The notes beneath the pieces are model-generated. The model saw only the letters and a program-made list of their open reading frames with translations, had not been told where the DNA came from and ran no database searches. From Pseudomonas graminis (GTDB lineage Bacteria > Pseudomonadota > Gammaproteobacteria > Pseudomonadales > Pseudomonadaceae), in the NCBI RefSeq assembly GCF_002093745.1, contig NZ_MTSB01000002.1, positions 310,001 to 374,000 on the forward strand: a stretch of DNA of 64,000 nucleotides. Reading direction: 5' to 3'. A program made the translations under genes and the position numbers. Of this stretch, positions 29,561-39,090 are shown in pieces; within the stretch, counting starts at the first letter, position 1; each line of letters opens with the position of its first letter.

Positions 29561-29970
29561 CCCGCAGCCAGGTGCGTCAGAAGCTGGAGATGGCCTGGTG
29601 GCGCCAGTTGGGTCTGACCCTGGCGCCGTTGCTGGTGATCTGTCTGTTTTTCGGCTCCAGTGAACCGCTTATCCCGGTGCTGGCGATACCGCTGTTCATT
29701 GCCGGGATTGGCTCGATGTTTGTCAGCCTGAAGCCGCTCGGGGCTTACAAGCGTGCATTGGCGGCTACCCAGGCTGCGCTGGATACGCCAGAAGAACCCG
29801 CCGCCTGGATCAAGCTTGCGGCGGTCCGCCGTCTGGCCTTTCTGGCAGCCGGGCTTCCTGCATGGATCGCTGCCATCGCGGTGCTGTTCGGCCTGCACCC
29901 GCTGCCGGTCTGCCTGTTGGCGTTCTCCAGCGTGGTGTTGCTCTACCTGTACCGGATTCCGATGGCCTGA
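29557..29970 (+). CDS. Small inner-membrane protein of unknown function
   Basis: A 137-residue protein with two pairs of hydrophobic segments (about 20-60 and 90-130) separated by an amphipathic middle ([22 protein letters not shown]). It starts with GTG overlapping ribA by four bases, so it is translated from the same mRNA. The position between ribA and dxs matches PA4046/PA4045 as I recall the P. aeruginosa order. No domain recognised. Confidence 0.68.
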   Translation: MTRSQVRQKLEMAWWRQLGLTLAPLLVICLFFGSSEPLIPVLAIPLFIAGIGSMFVSLKPLGAYKRALAATQAALDTPEEPAAWIKLAAVRRLAFLAAGLPAWIAAIAVLFGLHPLPVCLLAFSSVVLLYLYRIPMA

Positions 29971-30027
29971 CGCTGAGCGACAGGCCTCGGGCCTTCGGTC
30001 AGCGTCAGAAGCGGACGTGTGTAACTG

Positions 30028-31923
30028 TCAGCCAATCAGCGTCAGGCGCTCATTGATCGCCGCTTCAATCCCCTCGGCATTCAGCCCACACTCGGCGAGC
30101 ATTTGCGCCGGCTTGGCATGCTCGACATAAACGTCCGGCAAGCCCAGGTGCAGCACTGACTTGAGGATGTTGGCACGGGCCAGAAACTCGCTGACTGCCG
30201 CACCTGCACCGCCCATTACCGCATTCTCTTCTAGCGTGACCAGCAGTTCGTGGCTGGCGGCTGTTTCGCGCACCAATGCCTCGTCCAGCGGCTTGACGAA
30301 GCGCATGTCGATGACGGTAGCGTCCATCTTCTCGGCCACTACCAGCGCATCGGCCAGTTGCACGCCGAACACCAGTATCGCGACGCCCTGGCCTTGTCGA
30401 CGCACCACACCCTTGCCGATTTCAACCGGGTCCAGATTGGCGTCGATTACAGCGTTGGGGCCGGTGCCGCGCGGGTAGCGTACGGCCGCAGGGCCGGTGT
30501 GCAGATAGCCGGTGCTGAGCAATTTGCGCAGTTCGTTCTCGTCGCTAGGGGTCATCACCACGATGCCGGGGATGCAGCGCAGGTAAGACAGGTCGAAGCT
30601 GCCGGCGTGAGTCGGACCGTCCTCGCCCACCAGCCCGGCACGGTCGATGGCAAACAGCACGTCGAGGTTCTGCACCGCGACGTCATGCACCAGCTGATCG
30701 TAACCCCGTTGCAGGAATGTGGAGTAAATCGCCACAACCGGCTTGCTGCCCTCGCAGGCCATACCCGCCGCCAGGGTCACGGCGTGCTGTTCGGCAATGG
30801 CGACATCGAAGTAACGTTCGGGGAAACGCTCGCTGAAATCCACCAGGTCCGAACCTTCTTTCATCGCTGGCGTGATGCCGACCAGGCGCGAGTCTGCCTC
30901 GGCCATGTCACAGATCCACTGGCCAAATACACCGGAATACTTGGGTACACTGACCTTTTTCTGGACGCTGACAGGGGCATTCAGCGGTTCAAGCTTGGTA
31001 ATGGCGTGATAGCCGATCGGGTCGACTTCGGCGGGTGCGAAGCCTTTACCTTTCTTGGTCACGACATGCAGGAACTGCGGGCCTTTCAGGTCGCGCATGT
31101 TGCGCAGCGTGGCGATCAGGGTTGGCAGATCATGACCGTCGATAGGGCCGATGTAGTTCCAGCCCAGCTCTTCGAAGAGCGTGCCGGGGACCAGCATGCC
31201 CTTGGCGTACTCTTCAGTCCGACGTGCGATTTCCCACGCGCCCGGCAGTCGCGAAAGCACTTTCTTGCTGCCTTCACGCATGCTGGTGTAAGTGCGGCTG
31301 GAAAGAATCTTGGCCAGATAATTCGACAGCCCGCCGACGTTGCGGGAAATGGACATGTCGTTGTCGTTGAGAATGACCAGCATGTTTGCTGCCACTTCAG
31401 GCGCGTGGTTCAACGCTTCGAACGCCATGCCTGCGGTCAGCGCACCGTCGCCGATCACCGCGATGGATTTGCGCTCGCTGCCTTGCAGGCGCGAGGCAAT
31501 GGCCATGCCCAGTGCAGCGCTGATGGACGTGCTGGAATGGCCCACGCCAAAGGTGTCGTACTCGCTTTCACTGCGACGCGGGAAGGCGGCCACGCCGTCC
31601 TTCTGGCGCAGGGTGGACATGCGCGCGCGACGGCCAGTGAGGATTTTGTGCGGATAGGCCTGATGGCCCACGTCCCACACCAGACGGTCGTCCGGCGTGT
31701 CGAAGACGTAATGCAGCGCAATGGTCAGCTCGATGACCCCAAGGCCGGCACCAAAATGCCCTCCGGTCTGGCCAACGGAGTACAGCAGCTCCAGGCGCAG
31801 TTCATCGGCCAGGGTTTCCAGCTCGGCTTCGCCCAGGCGGCGCAAGCCGTCCGGCGTATCTGCTTGATCGAGCAACGGAGTAACCGGGCGCTCGCGGGGG
31901 ATCTCTTTGAACGTCTTGGGCAT
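30028..31923 (-). CDS. dxs: 1-deoxy-D-xylulose-5-phosphate synthase
   Basis: A 631-residue Dxs. Thiamine-pyrophosphate binding is at [31 protein letters not shown]; other family motifs are [36 protein letters not shown], the transketolase pyrimidine domain [15 protein letters not shown] and [17 protein letters not shown]. It condenses pyruvate and glyceraldehyde-3-phosphate at the start of the MEP isoprenoid pathway. The operon is xseB-ispA-dxs (minus strand), with about 110 bases between ispA and dxs, so dxs may have its own promoter. Confidence 0.97.
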   Translation of the reverse strand: MPKTFKEIPRERPVTPLLDQADTPDGLRRLGEAELETLADELRLELLYSVGQTGGHFGAGLGVIELTIALHYVFDTPDDRLVWDVGHQAYPHKILTGRRARMSTLRQKDGVAAFPRRSESEYDTFGVGHSSTSISAALGMAIASRLQGSERKSIAVIGDGALTAGMAFEALNHAPEVAANMLVILNDNDMSISRNVGGLSNYLAKILSSRTYTSMREGSKKVLSRLPGAWEIARRTEEYAKGMLVPGTLFEELGWNYIGPIDGHDLPTLIATLRNMRDLKGPQFLHVVTKKGKGFAPAEVDPIGYHAITKLEPLNAPVSVQKKVSVPKYSGVFGQWICDMAEADSRLVGITPAMKEGSDLVDFSERFPERYFDVAIAEQHAVTLAAGMACEGSKPVVAIYSTFLQRGYDQLVHDVAVQNLDVLFAIDRAGLVGEDGPTHAGSFDLSYLRCIPGIVVMTPSDENELRKLLSTGYLHTGPAAVRYPRGTGPNAVIDANLDPVEIGKGVVRRQGQGVAILVFGVQLADALVVAEKMDATVIDMRFVKPLDEALVRETAASHELLVTLEENAVMGGAGAAVSEFLARANILKSVLHLGLPDVYVEHAKPAQMLAECGLNAEGIEAAINERLTLIG

Positions 31924-32078
31924 CAGGCGAATCGTTATAAGTAAAAGAGGTGGCAGTTTACCTTATGCATCGCACGCTGCCCATGAAGTGAGTCGGCGGA
32001 AGGTCCGTCGACTGACAAGCTTGATGATTCAGACCGGATGAATCGAGGTTGATTCATCGGATTTCAGGTTGATTGTGT

Positions 32079-32966
32079 TCAGTGTCGGCGTTCGACGATA
32101 TAACGCGCCAGATCGCGCAATGGCTCTGCCGCCGGGCCGAACGTGCGCAATGCGTCGAGCGCCAGATCGCGCAACTCCAGGGCGTAGCCCTTGGCCGCAT
32201 CAAGGCCCAGCAGCGCGGGGTAAGTCGGCTTGTCGCGCGCTATGTCGGCGCCCTGGCGTTTGCCCAGTGTGGCGGTGTCGCTTTCGACGTCGAGAATGTC
32301 GTCCTGAACCTGAAAGGCCAGCCCGACCGCCCGCGCATAGACCTGCAAGGCATCCAGACGTGGCTGATCGGCATGACCGCTGGCCAGGGCACCAAGCCGA
32401 ACACTGGCTTCGATCAACGCTCCGGTCTTGTGGCGATGCATGTATTCCAGCGCGGCCTGGTCCAGTTTCAGTCCCACCGAGCCCAGGTCGATCGCTTGTC
32501 CGCCAACCATTCCTGCCGGGCCGGCAGCTTGCGCCAGCGTACTGACCATTTGTAACCGGGTGTCGGCGTCACGCGAAGTCAGGTGCGGGGCGAGCAGGGC
32601 GGTGAAGGCGAGACTCTGCAGACCATCGCCCGCCAGAATCGCGCAGGCTTCATCGAAGGCCTTGTGCGTGGTGGGCTGGCCGCGACGCAGGTCGTCATCG
32701 TCCATCGCGGGCAGGTCATCGTGTACCAGTGAGTACGCATGGATCAGCTCAACCGCGCAGGCCGCGCCGTCGGCATCTTCGGCCGCACCGCCCAGCGCTT
32801 CACATGCCGCGTAGGCCAGCAACGGACGAACACGCTTGCCGCCGTTCATCACGCTGTAGCGCATGGCGTCGTACAGGCGCGTCAGTTCAGGGCCTGGCGC
32901 CTGAAAAAGGCCTTCCAGGGCTGCGTTGACGCGGATCTGGCTTTGCGCCTGGTAGCTCGCGATCAT
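32079..32966 (-). CDS. ispA: Farnesyl diphosphate synthase (geranyltranstransferase)
   Basis: A 295-residue prenyltransferase. The first aspartate-rich motif is in [19 protein letters not shown] (residues about 78-90) and the second is [15 protein letters not shown]. It makes farnesyl diphosphate from IPP and DMAPP. Its start overlaps the xseB stop by four bases; dxs follows, so isoprenoid supply and synthesis are co-transcribed. Confidence 0.96.
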
Positions 32967-33208
32967 TCAGGGAGTTCCGCGTCGTCGAAAGGCTCTTCGG
33001 TCAACTCGCCGTCGCGTTCCAGCAGAACCTGAACCTTCTGTTCTGCCTGGGTAAGGGCACTCTGACAGTCGCGGGTGAGGCGCACGCCTTGTTCGAAAGC
33101 GGTCAGAGAATCTTCCAGCGACAACTCGCCATTCTCCAGACGCTCTACCAGCGCTTGAAGATCAGCGAGGGACTGTTCGAAATCCAGTGCAGCTTTCTTG
33201 CGGGCCAT
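32963..33208 (-). CDS. xseB: Exodeoxyribonuclease VII small subunit
   Basis: An 81-residue protein with the XseB helical core [36 protein letters not shown] and an acidic tail. It is the small subunit of ExoVII, which degrades single-stranded DNA with XseA (not in this window). The ATG at 33208 ([12 protein letters not shown]) is the family start; an upstream in-frame start at 33244 is less likely. First gene of xseB-ispA-dxs, the common order. Confidence 0.95.
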
Positions 33209-33310
33209 GAGGGCATTTCCGGTAGAGATTAAACCGCGCGACACTAGCAGAGCGACGGCCTTGGGGCAAATGACGGCGATAGGCGCATGCCTTGGCAGCG
33301 AGCAAAAGGC

Positions 33311-34477
33311 TCAAGCCGCAGCAAACCCGTTCTGCAGGTCGGCGATCAGGTCTTCCGGGCTTTCCAGGCCAACCTGCAGACGCAACATGGGGCCTGCGCC
33401 CCGATCTGGACCGTGCTGTTCGACCTCGGTAATCAGGCTCTCAAAACCGCCCCACGAATAGCCGATTCCGAACAGCTTCAGTGCGCTGACAAAGCGGTCC
33501 AGGGTCTGGCGATCAGGTGTTTTGAGCTCGAAGCTGAGCAAGCCGTTGCAGCCGTGGAAATCACGTTTCCAGAGGGCATGACCCGGATCATCCGGCAAGG
33601 CGGGGTACAGAACCCGGGCAACCTGTGGCTGAACCTGCAACCATTGGGCAATTTGCAGCGCATGGCGTTCGTGCATGGCCATGCGCGCTGCCAGGCTGCG
33701 GGCGCCACGTAGCACCAGATAGGCGTCGTCCGGGCTGACGGTATTGCCGACAGCGGTGTTCATGGTTTTGAGGGTTTTCCAGTGCGCCTCGGTGGTGCTC
33801 ACACTGCCCATCATGACGTCCGAATGCCCGGCTACGTATTTGGTCAGCGCCATCAGCGATATGTCCGCACCCAGCTCCAGCGGCTTGAACAAGACGCCCG
33901 ACCCCCAGGAATTATCCACCGCCAGCAACAGGTTTTTCGCTTTGCACACTTGCGAAAGCGCAGGCAAGTCGCACATGTCGAAGGTCAGTGAACCCGGGAC
34001 CTCGGCGTAGATCATGCGGGTGTTGGCTTTGATCAGGGAGGCCACATCGCTGCCGTTGGCGGCGTAGAAGTCGAATTGAATATCGAACGCCGTCAGCATC
34101 GTGTGCGCCAGGCGCCGCACCGGCCCGTAGACCGATTCGGTGATCAGCACGTGATCGCCAGGGCGCAGAAACGCTTGAAACATCTGCGCCACCGCGGCCA
34201 GCCCGGTGGGGTACAGGCAGGTGCCGTGAGCGTTTTCAAGCGCCGAGACAAGATCCTGCAAGGCAAACGCTGTCGGATTTCCATTCGCGCCGTACGTCAG
34301 CGAGCGTTCCGGACCTGCCGTGCGAACCTCCGCTTGCCGCAAACTCTCCAGGCTGTCGAACAGCACCGTGCTGACGCGCACCACCGGTGGATTGACTGAA
34401 AGCCCCGGACCGCTGCTGGCGCTGCGGCCGCATTGCGACAAGGCCGTGTGAGCGCGAGGGTCTTTGCTGTGCGGCAT
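33311..34477 (-). CDS. metC: Cystathionine beta-lyase (Cys/Met metabolism PLP enzyme)
   Basis: A 388-residue PLP enzyme of fold type I with the MetC pattern: SLTYGANGNPTAFALQDLVSALE, YPTGLAAVAQMFQAFLRPGDHVL, AVDNSWGSGVLFKPLELGADISLMALTKYVAGHSD (Lys of LTKY is the PLP-binding residue) and SLWGGFESL-like SWGGFESLITE. It cleaves cystathionine to homocysteine, pyruvate and ammonia in methionine synthesis. The ATG at 34477 follows CCACGGAGTCCCGA. It stands alone between xseB and the DUF1016 gene. Confidence 0.9.
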   Translation of the reverse strand: MPHSKDPRAHTALSQCGRSASSGPGLSVNPPVVRVSTVLFDSLESLRQAEVRTAGPERSLTYGANGNPTAFALQDLVSALENAHGTCLYPTGLAAVAQMFQAFLRPGDHVLITESVYGPVRRLAHTMLTAFDIQFDFYAANGSDVASLIKANTRMIYAEVPGSLTFDMCDLPALSQVCKAKNLLLAVDNSWGSGVLFKPLELGADISLMALTKYVAGHSDVMMGSVSTTEAHWKTLKTMNTAVGNTVSPDDAYLVLRGARSLAARMAMHERHALQIAQWLQVQPQVARVLYPALPDDPGHALWKRDFHGCNGLLSFELKTPDRQTLDRFVSALKLFGIGYSWGGFESLITEVEQHGPDRGAGPMLRLQVGLESPEDLIADLQNGFAAA

Positions 34478-34540
34478 TCGGGACTCCGTGGGGAAAGTGG
34501 CGTTCTGACAAGCGTAATGCATCCACGCGACTGGCAGGTA

Positions 34541-35560
34541 TTACTGATCGTCCTTTGCAACGTTCAGGGCATAAAACTCATGCAGTTTGGCCTGTAACAA
34601 TTGCTTGTCCGGTAATCGGGTCTGGTATTCGGCAATCAGCGCTGGCGATAACGAGCGGTTCAGAGCGTACTCGACCACCTCATCGTTTTTGCTGGCGCAT
34701 AGCAACACACCAATGGCGGGGCTTTCATGAGATTTGCGCTCGGTCTGGTCCAGCGCCTCCAGATAGAAGTTCAACTTGCCCAGGTATTCCGGCTCAAAGC
34801 GCCCGACCTTGAGTTCGATGGCAACAAGGCAGTTGAGGCCCCGATGGAAAAACAGCAGGTCCAGCGCGAAATCCTGACCCCCCACCTGCACCGGGTACTC
34901 GGAGCCGACGAAGCAGAAGTCACGGCCCAGTTCGATCAGAAAGTCTTTCAGGCGTTGCAGCAGACCGCGATGCAGATCAGCTTCGGCGTGGCCCGCAGGC
35001 AACTCCAGGAATTCCAACATGTAGGCGTCGCGAAACACATCCAGTGCGTCCGGTCGGGTTTCCTTGAGTATGGCCGAGGCCTTGGCGGGGTGGGTAATAC
35101 TGCGCTCGAACAGTGCCGTCTTGAACTGGCGTTCCAGCTCGCGGCTGGACCATTTTTCCCTGATTGCCATTTGCAGGTAAAACTCGCGCTCTTCGGGCCG
35201 CTTGCTTTGACTGAAGATGATCAGATGGTGAGTCCATGGCAATTGTGTCAGCACTGCTGACACTTTCTCGTTGTCACGGTAAGCCTCGAAGAATTGGCGC
35301 ATGCGGAACAGATTGCTGCGCGTGAAACCGCGCAGTCCCGGCTGGGTGTTGGCCAGGTGCCCGGCGAGCTGGCTGACCACCGAATCACCCCATTCGGCGT
35401 TTTCAATCTTGCGGCTGATGTACGCGCCGACCTGCCAGTAAAGCTCGATCAGGCGTGTATTGACGGCCTGCGCGGCCTGCTGTCGAGCGCTCTGGGTCAT
35501 GGCGAGCACTTCATCAAAGCGATCATGTTCCGGTGTCTGCGGTGCGTTGGGAGTACTCAT
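34541..35560 (-). CDS. yhcG: DUF1016 / YhcG-type PDDEXK nuclease
   Basis: A 339-residue protein. The N-terminal DUF1016 part includes YWQVGAYISRKIENAEWGDSVVSQLA and GFTRSNLFRMRQFFEAY; the C-terminal nuclease domain has the PDDEXK core DFALDLLFFHRGLNCLVAIELKVGRFEPEYLGKLNFYLE, with Asp, Glu and Lys in place. Related genes are widespread, often scattered near mobile genes, and are linked to restriction or defence; biological role is not settled. The ATG at 35560 is chosen by the STPNAPQTPEHDRFDEV start; a longer start at 35692 is possible. It is single, between metC and yghU. Confidence 0.82.
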   Translation of the reverse strand: MSTPNAPQTPEHDRFDEVLAMTQSARQQAAQAVNTRLIELYWQVGAYISRKIENAEWGDSVVSQLAGHLANTQPGLRGFTRSNLFRMRQFFEAYRDNEKVSAVLTQLPWTHHLIIFSQSKRPEEREFYLQMAIREKWSSRELERQFKTALFERSITHPAKASAILKETRPDALDVFRDAYMLEFLELPAGHAEADLHRGLLQRLKDFLIELGRDFCFVGSEYPVQVGGQDFALDLLFFHRGLNCLVAIELKVGRFEPEYLGKLNFYLEALDQTERKSHESPAIGVLLCASKNDEVVEYALNRSLSPALIAEYQTRLPDKQLLQAKLHEFYALNVAKDDQ

Positions 35561-35762
35561 AGGGCAAGTACTCCGCAACCTGACAATCTGGCAGAGAATG
35601 GCAAGAGAGGGGCTTGGCGGGTAGTTCCCTGATGCATGCGAGCGCGTCCTTGGGGGGGCAGTGAGGCCGGCTACTTTACGTGCAGATGACACCCGCCAGA
35701 CACCGCATTTTCGCCGGGTTTGTCACATCAGGTTTCTCTTCGCGCAGACCTTGACTTGCGCC

Positions 35763-36605
35763 TCATTTGTCCAGGTCAGATGCCTCGTGCCGTTCTGGAA
35801 CCTGATCCGATTCCTCGCCCCAGGTGCGATTGACCTTCTGGCCTTTCACCACCGCCGGACGTGCTGCAATCTCTTCGGTCCAGCGGATCAGGTTCGGGTA
35901 TTCGTGTACCGACAGGAACTCGGCCGCCGAATAGACCTTGTTCCGTACCAGTGCGCCATACCACGGCCACACCGCGATATCGGCAATCGTGTAGGTGTCG
36001 CCAGCCAGGTAGCGGTGTTCGGCAAGGCGGCGATCCAGCACATCAAGCTGGCGCTTGGCTTCCATCGCAAAACGGTTGATGGGGTACTCGAGTTTCTCGG
36101 GCGCGTAAGCATAGAAATGCCCGAACCCGCCGCCCAGATAGGGCGCCGCGCCCATCTGCCAGAACAGCCAGTTAAGCGTTTCGGTGCGCCCTGCCAGGTC
36201 GGCGGGCAGGAAACTGGAAAACTTCTCAGCCAGGTACAGCAGGATCGAACCGGACTCGAACACGCGCACGGGTGTCTCATGACTTCGGTCCAGCAACGCG
36301 GGGATCTTGGAGTTGGGATTGATCTCGACAAACCCGCTGGAAAACTGATCGCCCTCGGAGATCCGGATCAGCCAGGCATCGTACTCCGCACCACTGTGCC
36401 CCAGCGCTAGCAGTTCCTCCAGCATGATCGTGACTTTCACACCGTTGGGCGTTGCCAGCGAATAAAGCTGCAGCGGGTGCTTGCCGACGGGCAATTCCTT
36501 GTCGTGGGTAGGACCGGCAACCGGCCGGTTGATGCTGGCAAACGCGCCGCCCGCCGATGTGTCCTGCCGCCAGACTTTGGGGGGCGTGTAAGAAGTACTG
36601 GTCAT
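35763..36605 (-). CDS. yghU: Glutathione-dependent disulfide-bond oxidoreductase YghU
   Basis: A 280-residue glutathione transferase-fold protein. The YghU/Ure2p-like N-terminus YTPPKVWRQDTSAGGAFASINRPVAGPTHDKELPVGKHPLQLYSLATPNGVKVTIMLEEL is followed by the thioredoxin-like domain, FNPNSKIPALLD-type INPNSKIPALLDR, ESGSILLYLAEK and helices ending AARPAVVKGQKVNR. It reduces small disulfides using glutathione and binds two GSH molecules in relatives. Divergent from the glycan-export operon that begins at 36783. Confidence 0.92.
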   Translation of the reverse strand: MTSTSYTPPKVWRQDTSAGGAFASINRPVAGPTHDKELPVGKHPLQLYSLATPNGVKVTIMLEELLALGHSGAEYDAWLIRISEGDQFSSGFVEINPNSKIPALLDRSHETPVRVFESGSILLYLAEKFSSFLPADLAGRTETLNWLFWQMGAAPYLGGGFGHFYAYAPEKLEYPINRFAMEAKRQLDVLDRRLAEHRYLAGDTYTIADIAVWPWYGALVRNKVYSAAEFLSVHEYPNLIRWTEEIAARPAVVKGQKVNRTWGEESDQVPERHEASDLDK

Positions 36606-36782
36606 GGAAAGCCTCGCTTGTTAAAGGGGGATCGCTGACTGATGCCTTTTATTGATCCGGGAGTTTGTGGAATGTTCCTACGATAAGCAAGGCAGCGTCC
36701 TATAGCTGTCCTTCACCAAAAGCGAGGAACATATGCGTGCAGCAAAAGTTGCACGATTCTCTCTTAACGGCTGGACACTCGC

Positions 36783-37559
36783 ATGTCGTCACTCTGTAGC
36801 GCAGGCCTCATCAAATGGCGTGATCTCGTCATCAATCTTGTCTCCAAAGAAATAAAAATCCGCTACATGGGCGCGACATTGGGGTTTGTGTGGTCGTTGG
36901 GTAATCCGCTTGTTGTCACGCTCACGTACTACACCGTTTTCACTTATATCCTGCCCAGTAGTCAGGATCGTTTTGCGCTTCATCTGGTGACAGGCGTTAT
37001 TCACTGGATGCTTCTGGCGCAGATTGTTTCGCAGAGCGGCGAATGGCTCATCAACAATGGCAATCTCATCCGGAAGTTGCGCTTTCCGCGCATATTGCTG
37101 CCGGTCTCCGGGGGTATCACTATTCTGGTGTTCTGGGCCGGGTGCATGATCATTTATGCCTCATTGTTTATTACACTCGGCGGTGTGCTTACACCGGCGC
37201 TGCTGTTCTATCCGGTCGTGCTGCTTGCGTTCATTTCACTGATCATGGGCATCGGCCTGGCGCTGAGCGTCATTCAGATCACCGTGAGGGACGCCAGGCA
37301 CTTCGTCGACGTGTTCCTGCCCTTGCTGTTCTGGTTGACGCCCATCGTGTGGGTCACCTCTTCGTTGCCTGAGGGCATTGCCCGCATCGCGGCCTACAAC
37401 CCGGTCGCCCTGTACTTCAACAGTTTCAGCAGCATTCTGCATGCCGGTGTCGTCCCGGACGCCCGCGATCTGGTGCTTTGTGTGCTGCTGGGTGCCGCAT
37501 CGCTTGCGGTCGGGCTCGCCATGTTCCGAAAAGTGGATCGCATGGTGGAGTACTTATGA
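36783..37559 (+). CDS. wzm: ABC-2 type permease for surface polysaccharide export (Wzm-like)
   Basis: A 258-residue membrane protein with about six hydrophobic segments. The N-terminus KWRDLVINLVSKEIKIRYMGATLGFVWSLGNPLV is the hallmark of O-antigen/teichoic-acid exporters (Wzm/TagG). It would form the inner-membrane channel for an undecaprenol-linked glycan. It is the first gene of an eight-gene plus-strand operon and overlaps the ATPase gene by four bases. The name wzm is by family, not by proven substrate. Confidence 0.88.
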   Translation: MSSLCSAGLIKWRDLVINLVSKEIKIRYMGATLGFVWSLGNPLVVTLTYYTVFTYILPSSQDRFALHLVTGVIHWMLLAQIVSQSGEWLINNGNLIRKLRFPRILLPVSGGITILVFWAGCMIIYASLFITLGGVLTPALLFYPVVLLAFISLIMGIGLALSVIQITVRDARHFVDVFLPLLFWLTPIVWVTSSLPEGIARIAAYNPVALYFNSFSSILHAGVVPDARDLVLCVLLGAASLAVGLAMFRKVDRMVEYL

Positions 37560-38281
37560 GCAATGTCGTCATCAAGGCCGAGAACCTCACCAAGCAATTC
37601 GTGCTTCGCCACAACCGGGGCGGTTTCAAGCAAAGGTTTCTGAGCCTGTTTGATGCTCGTCACCGCGAGCGTATCGAAGACTTCACCGCCGTCAATGACG
37701 TGTCGTTCACCCTGTGCAAAGGGGAGTCGCTGGCACTCGTGGGTCACAACGGCTCAGGTAAAAGCACCCTGCTGCAATTGCTGTCGCGCATTCTGGTACC
37801 CACCAGCGGACGCCTGACCACCGTCGGCCGGGTAGCGCCGTTGATAGAAATTGGCGTGGGCTTTCACCCTGAACTGACCGGCGAAGAAAATATTTACCTC
37901 AATGCCAGTCTGTTCGGGTTGAGCAATAAGGAAATACGCACGCGCTTCAACGAAATCGTTGATTTCTCCGGTTTGGGAGACTTCATCGACACCCCGGTAA
38001 AGAACTACTCGTCCGGCATGTACATGCGTTTGGGGTTCTCGGTCGCCGTCCACGTGGAGCCACAGACGTTATTGGCTGACGAGGTACTGGCGGTTGGCGA
38101 CGAGGATTTCAAGCGCAAGTGCCATGAGCGCATCCGCGATATGCAGGAGGACGGAATGGCCTTGATTCTTGTGACTCATGCGATAGAAGAAGGCAGAGAG
38201 TTTTGCCAGCGATACCTGACGCTTGAGCGTGGCCGGATGATTGAGCAGGGCTGCTATCAGTCCGTTTGCTCATACAACTGA
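37556..38281 (+). CDS. wzt: ABC transporter ATPase for polysaccharide export (Wzt-like, short form)
   Basis: A 241-residue ATPase. Features: N-terminal NRGGFKQRFLSLFDARHRERIEDFTAVNDVSF, Walker A GHNGSGKST, GVGFHPELTGEENIYLNASLFGLSNKEI (typical of the Wzt/TagH group), signature YSSGMYMRLGFSVAVHVEP and Walker B LLADEVLAVGDEDF. It ends soon after the H-loop, so the C-terminal carbohydrate-binding domain of long Wzt proteins is missing. Overlaps the permease gene with an ATGA junction. Confidence 0.9.
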   Translation: MSNVVIKAENLTKQFVLRHNRGGFKQRFLSLFDARHRERIEDFTAVNDVSFTLCKGESLALVGHNGSGKSTLLQLLSRILVPTSGRLTTVGRVAPLIEIGVGFHPELTGEENIYLNASLFGLSNKEIRTRFNEIVDFSGLGDFIDTPVKNYSSGMYMRLGFSVAVHVEPQTLLADEVLAVGDEDFKRKCHERIRDMQEDGMALILVTHAIEEGREFCQRYLTLERGRMIEQGCYQSVCSYN

Positions 38282-38327
38282 ACGCTTCTTCCCTCCGTAT
38301 TCGACGACACGTTCATAAGGTATTTCC

Positions 38328-39089
38328 ATGCTGCAAATTATCGTTCCGATGGCCGGGGCCGGGAGTCGCTTTGCCGTCGCAGGGTACCCGGACCCCAAGC
38401 CTTTGATCCCTGTGCATGGTGTACCGATGATCAAGATCGTCATCGATAACCTGACGCCGGCCTGCCCGCATAAATTCATCTTTATCTGCCAGTCCGCCCA
38501 TGTCGCGACGTATGGGCTGAAAGAGAAACTGAATGCCTGGGCACCGGGTTGCGACATTGTCGAGTTGAGCATGGTGACCGGTGGTGCCGCATGTTCCGTG
38601 TATGCCGCAAGGCATCTGATTGATCCCGGCCAGCGCGTGATGATTGCCAACAGCGACCAGTACGTTGATGTGGACATCAATGCCTATTTGCAGGCAATGG
38701 ACGAGCGTGATGCAGCGGGCCTGATCATGACGATGAAAGCCAATGACCCGAAGTGGTCATTTGTAGGCTTCGATGAAAAAGGCCTGGTCAATCGCGTGGT
38801 AGAGAAAGAGGTCATTTCAGATGAAGCCACCGTGGGCATCTACAACTTTCGCAGCGGAGCCCGGCTGATATCCGCCATCGAAGCAATGGTCATGAAAGAC
38901 CTTCGTGTCAACGGCGAATTCTACGTTGCACCCGCCTACAACGAGATCCTTGAGCAAGGGGACAGGGTTATCCATTACAGCATCGGCTCAGAAGGTCGCG
39001 GCATGTATGGCCTGGGCATACCGGCAGACCTCAACCTGTTTCTTTCGTCGCCGCTCAGCAGGTTTGCAGCTTCCGGCTGTGGAGGCTGA
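38328..39089 (+). CDS. Nucleotidyltransferase-like protein of the glycan operon (first copy)
   Basis: A 253-residue protein with the nucleotidyltransferase start IIVPMAGAGSRFAVAGYPDPKPLIPVHGVPMIKIVIDNL, corresponding to the GxGxR...KPL nucleotide-binding loop, and NSDQYVDVDI, an acidic metal site. C-terminal WSFVGFDEKGLVNRVVEKEVISDEATVGIYNFRSG and LRVNGEFYVAPAYNEIL are shared with the second copy at 40349. Most likely it activates a sugar or polyol phosphate as an NDP derivative. Substrate unknown. It follows wzt by 46 bases. Confidence 0.78.
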   Translation: MLQIIVPMAGAGSRFAVAGYPDPKPLIPVHGVPMIKIVIDNLTPACPHKFIFICQSAHVATYGLKEKLNAWAPGCDIVELSMVTGGAACSVYAARHLIDPGQRVMIANSDQYVDVDINAYLQAMDERDAAGLIMTMKANDPKWSFVGFDEKGLVNRVVEKEVISDEATVGIYNFRSGARLISAIEAMVMKDLRVNGEFYVAPAYNEILEQGDRVIHYSIGSEGRGMYGLGIPADLNLFLSSPLSRFAASGCGG

Positions 39090-39090
39090 C

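Noticed and set aside
30250..31944. Very long open frame opposite dxs (564 codons)
   Set aside because: It lies wholly antisense to the intact dxs gene, has the repeated-residue look of shadow translation in GC-rich DNA and no ribosome site or family pattern. Similar long frames opposite 13588-15654, 49499-50362 and 52177-53697 were also dropped.
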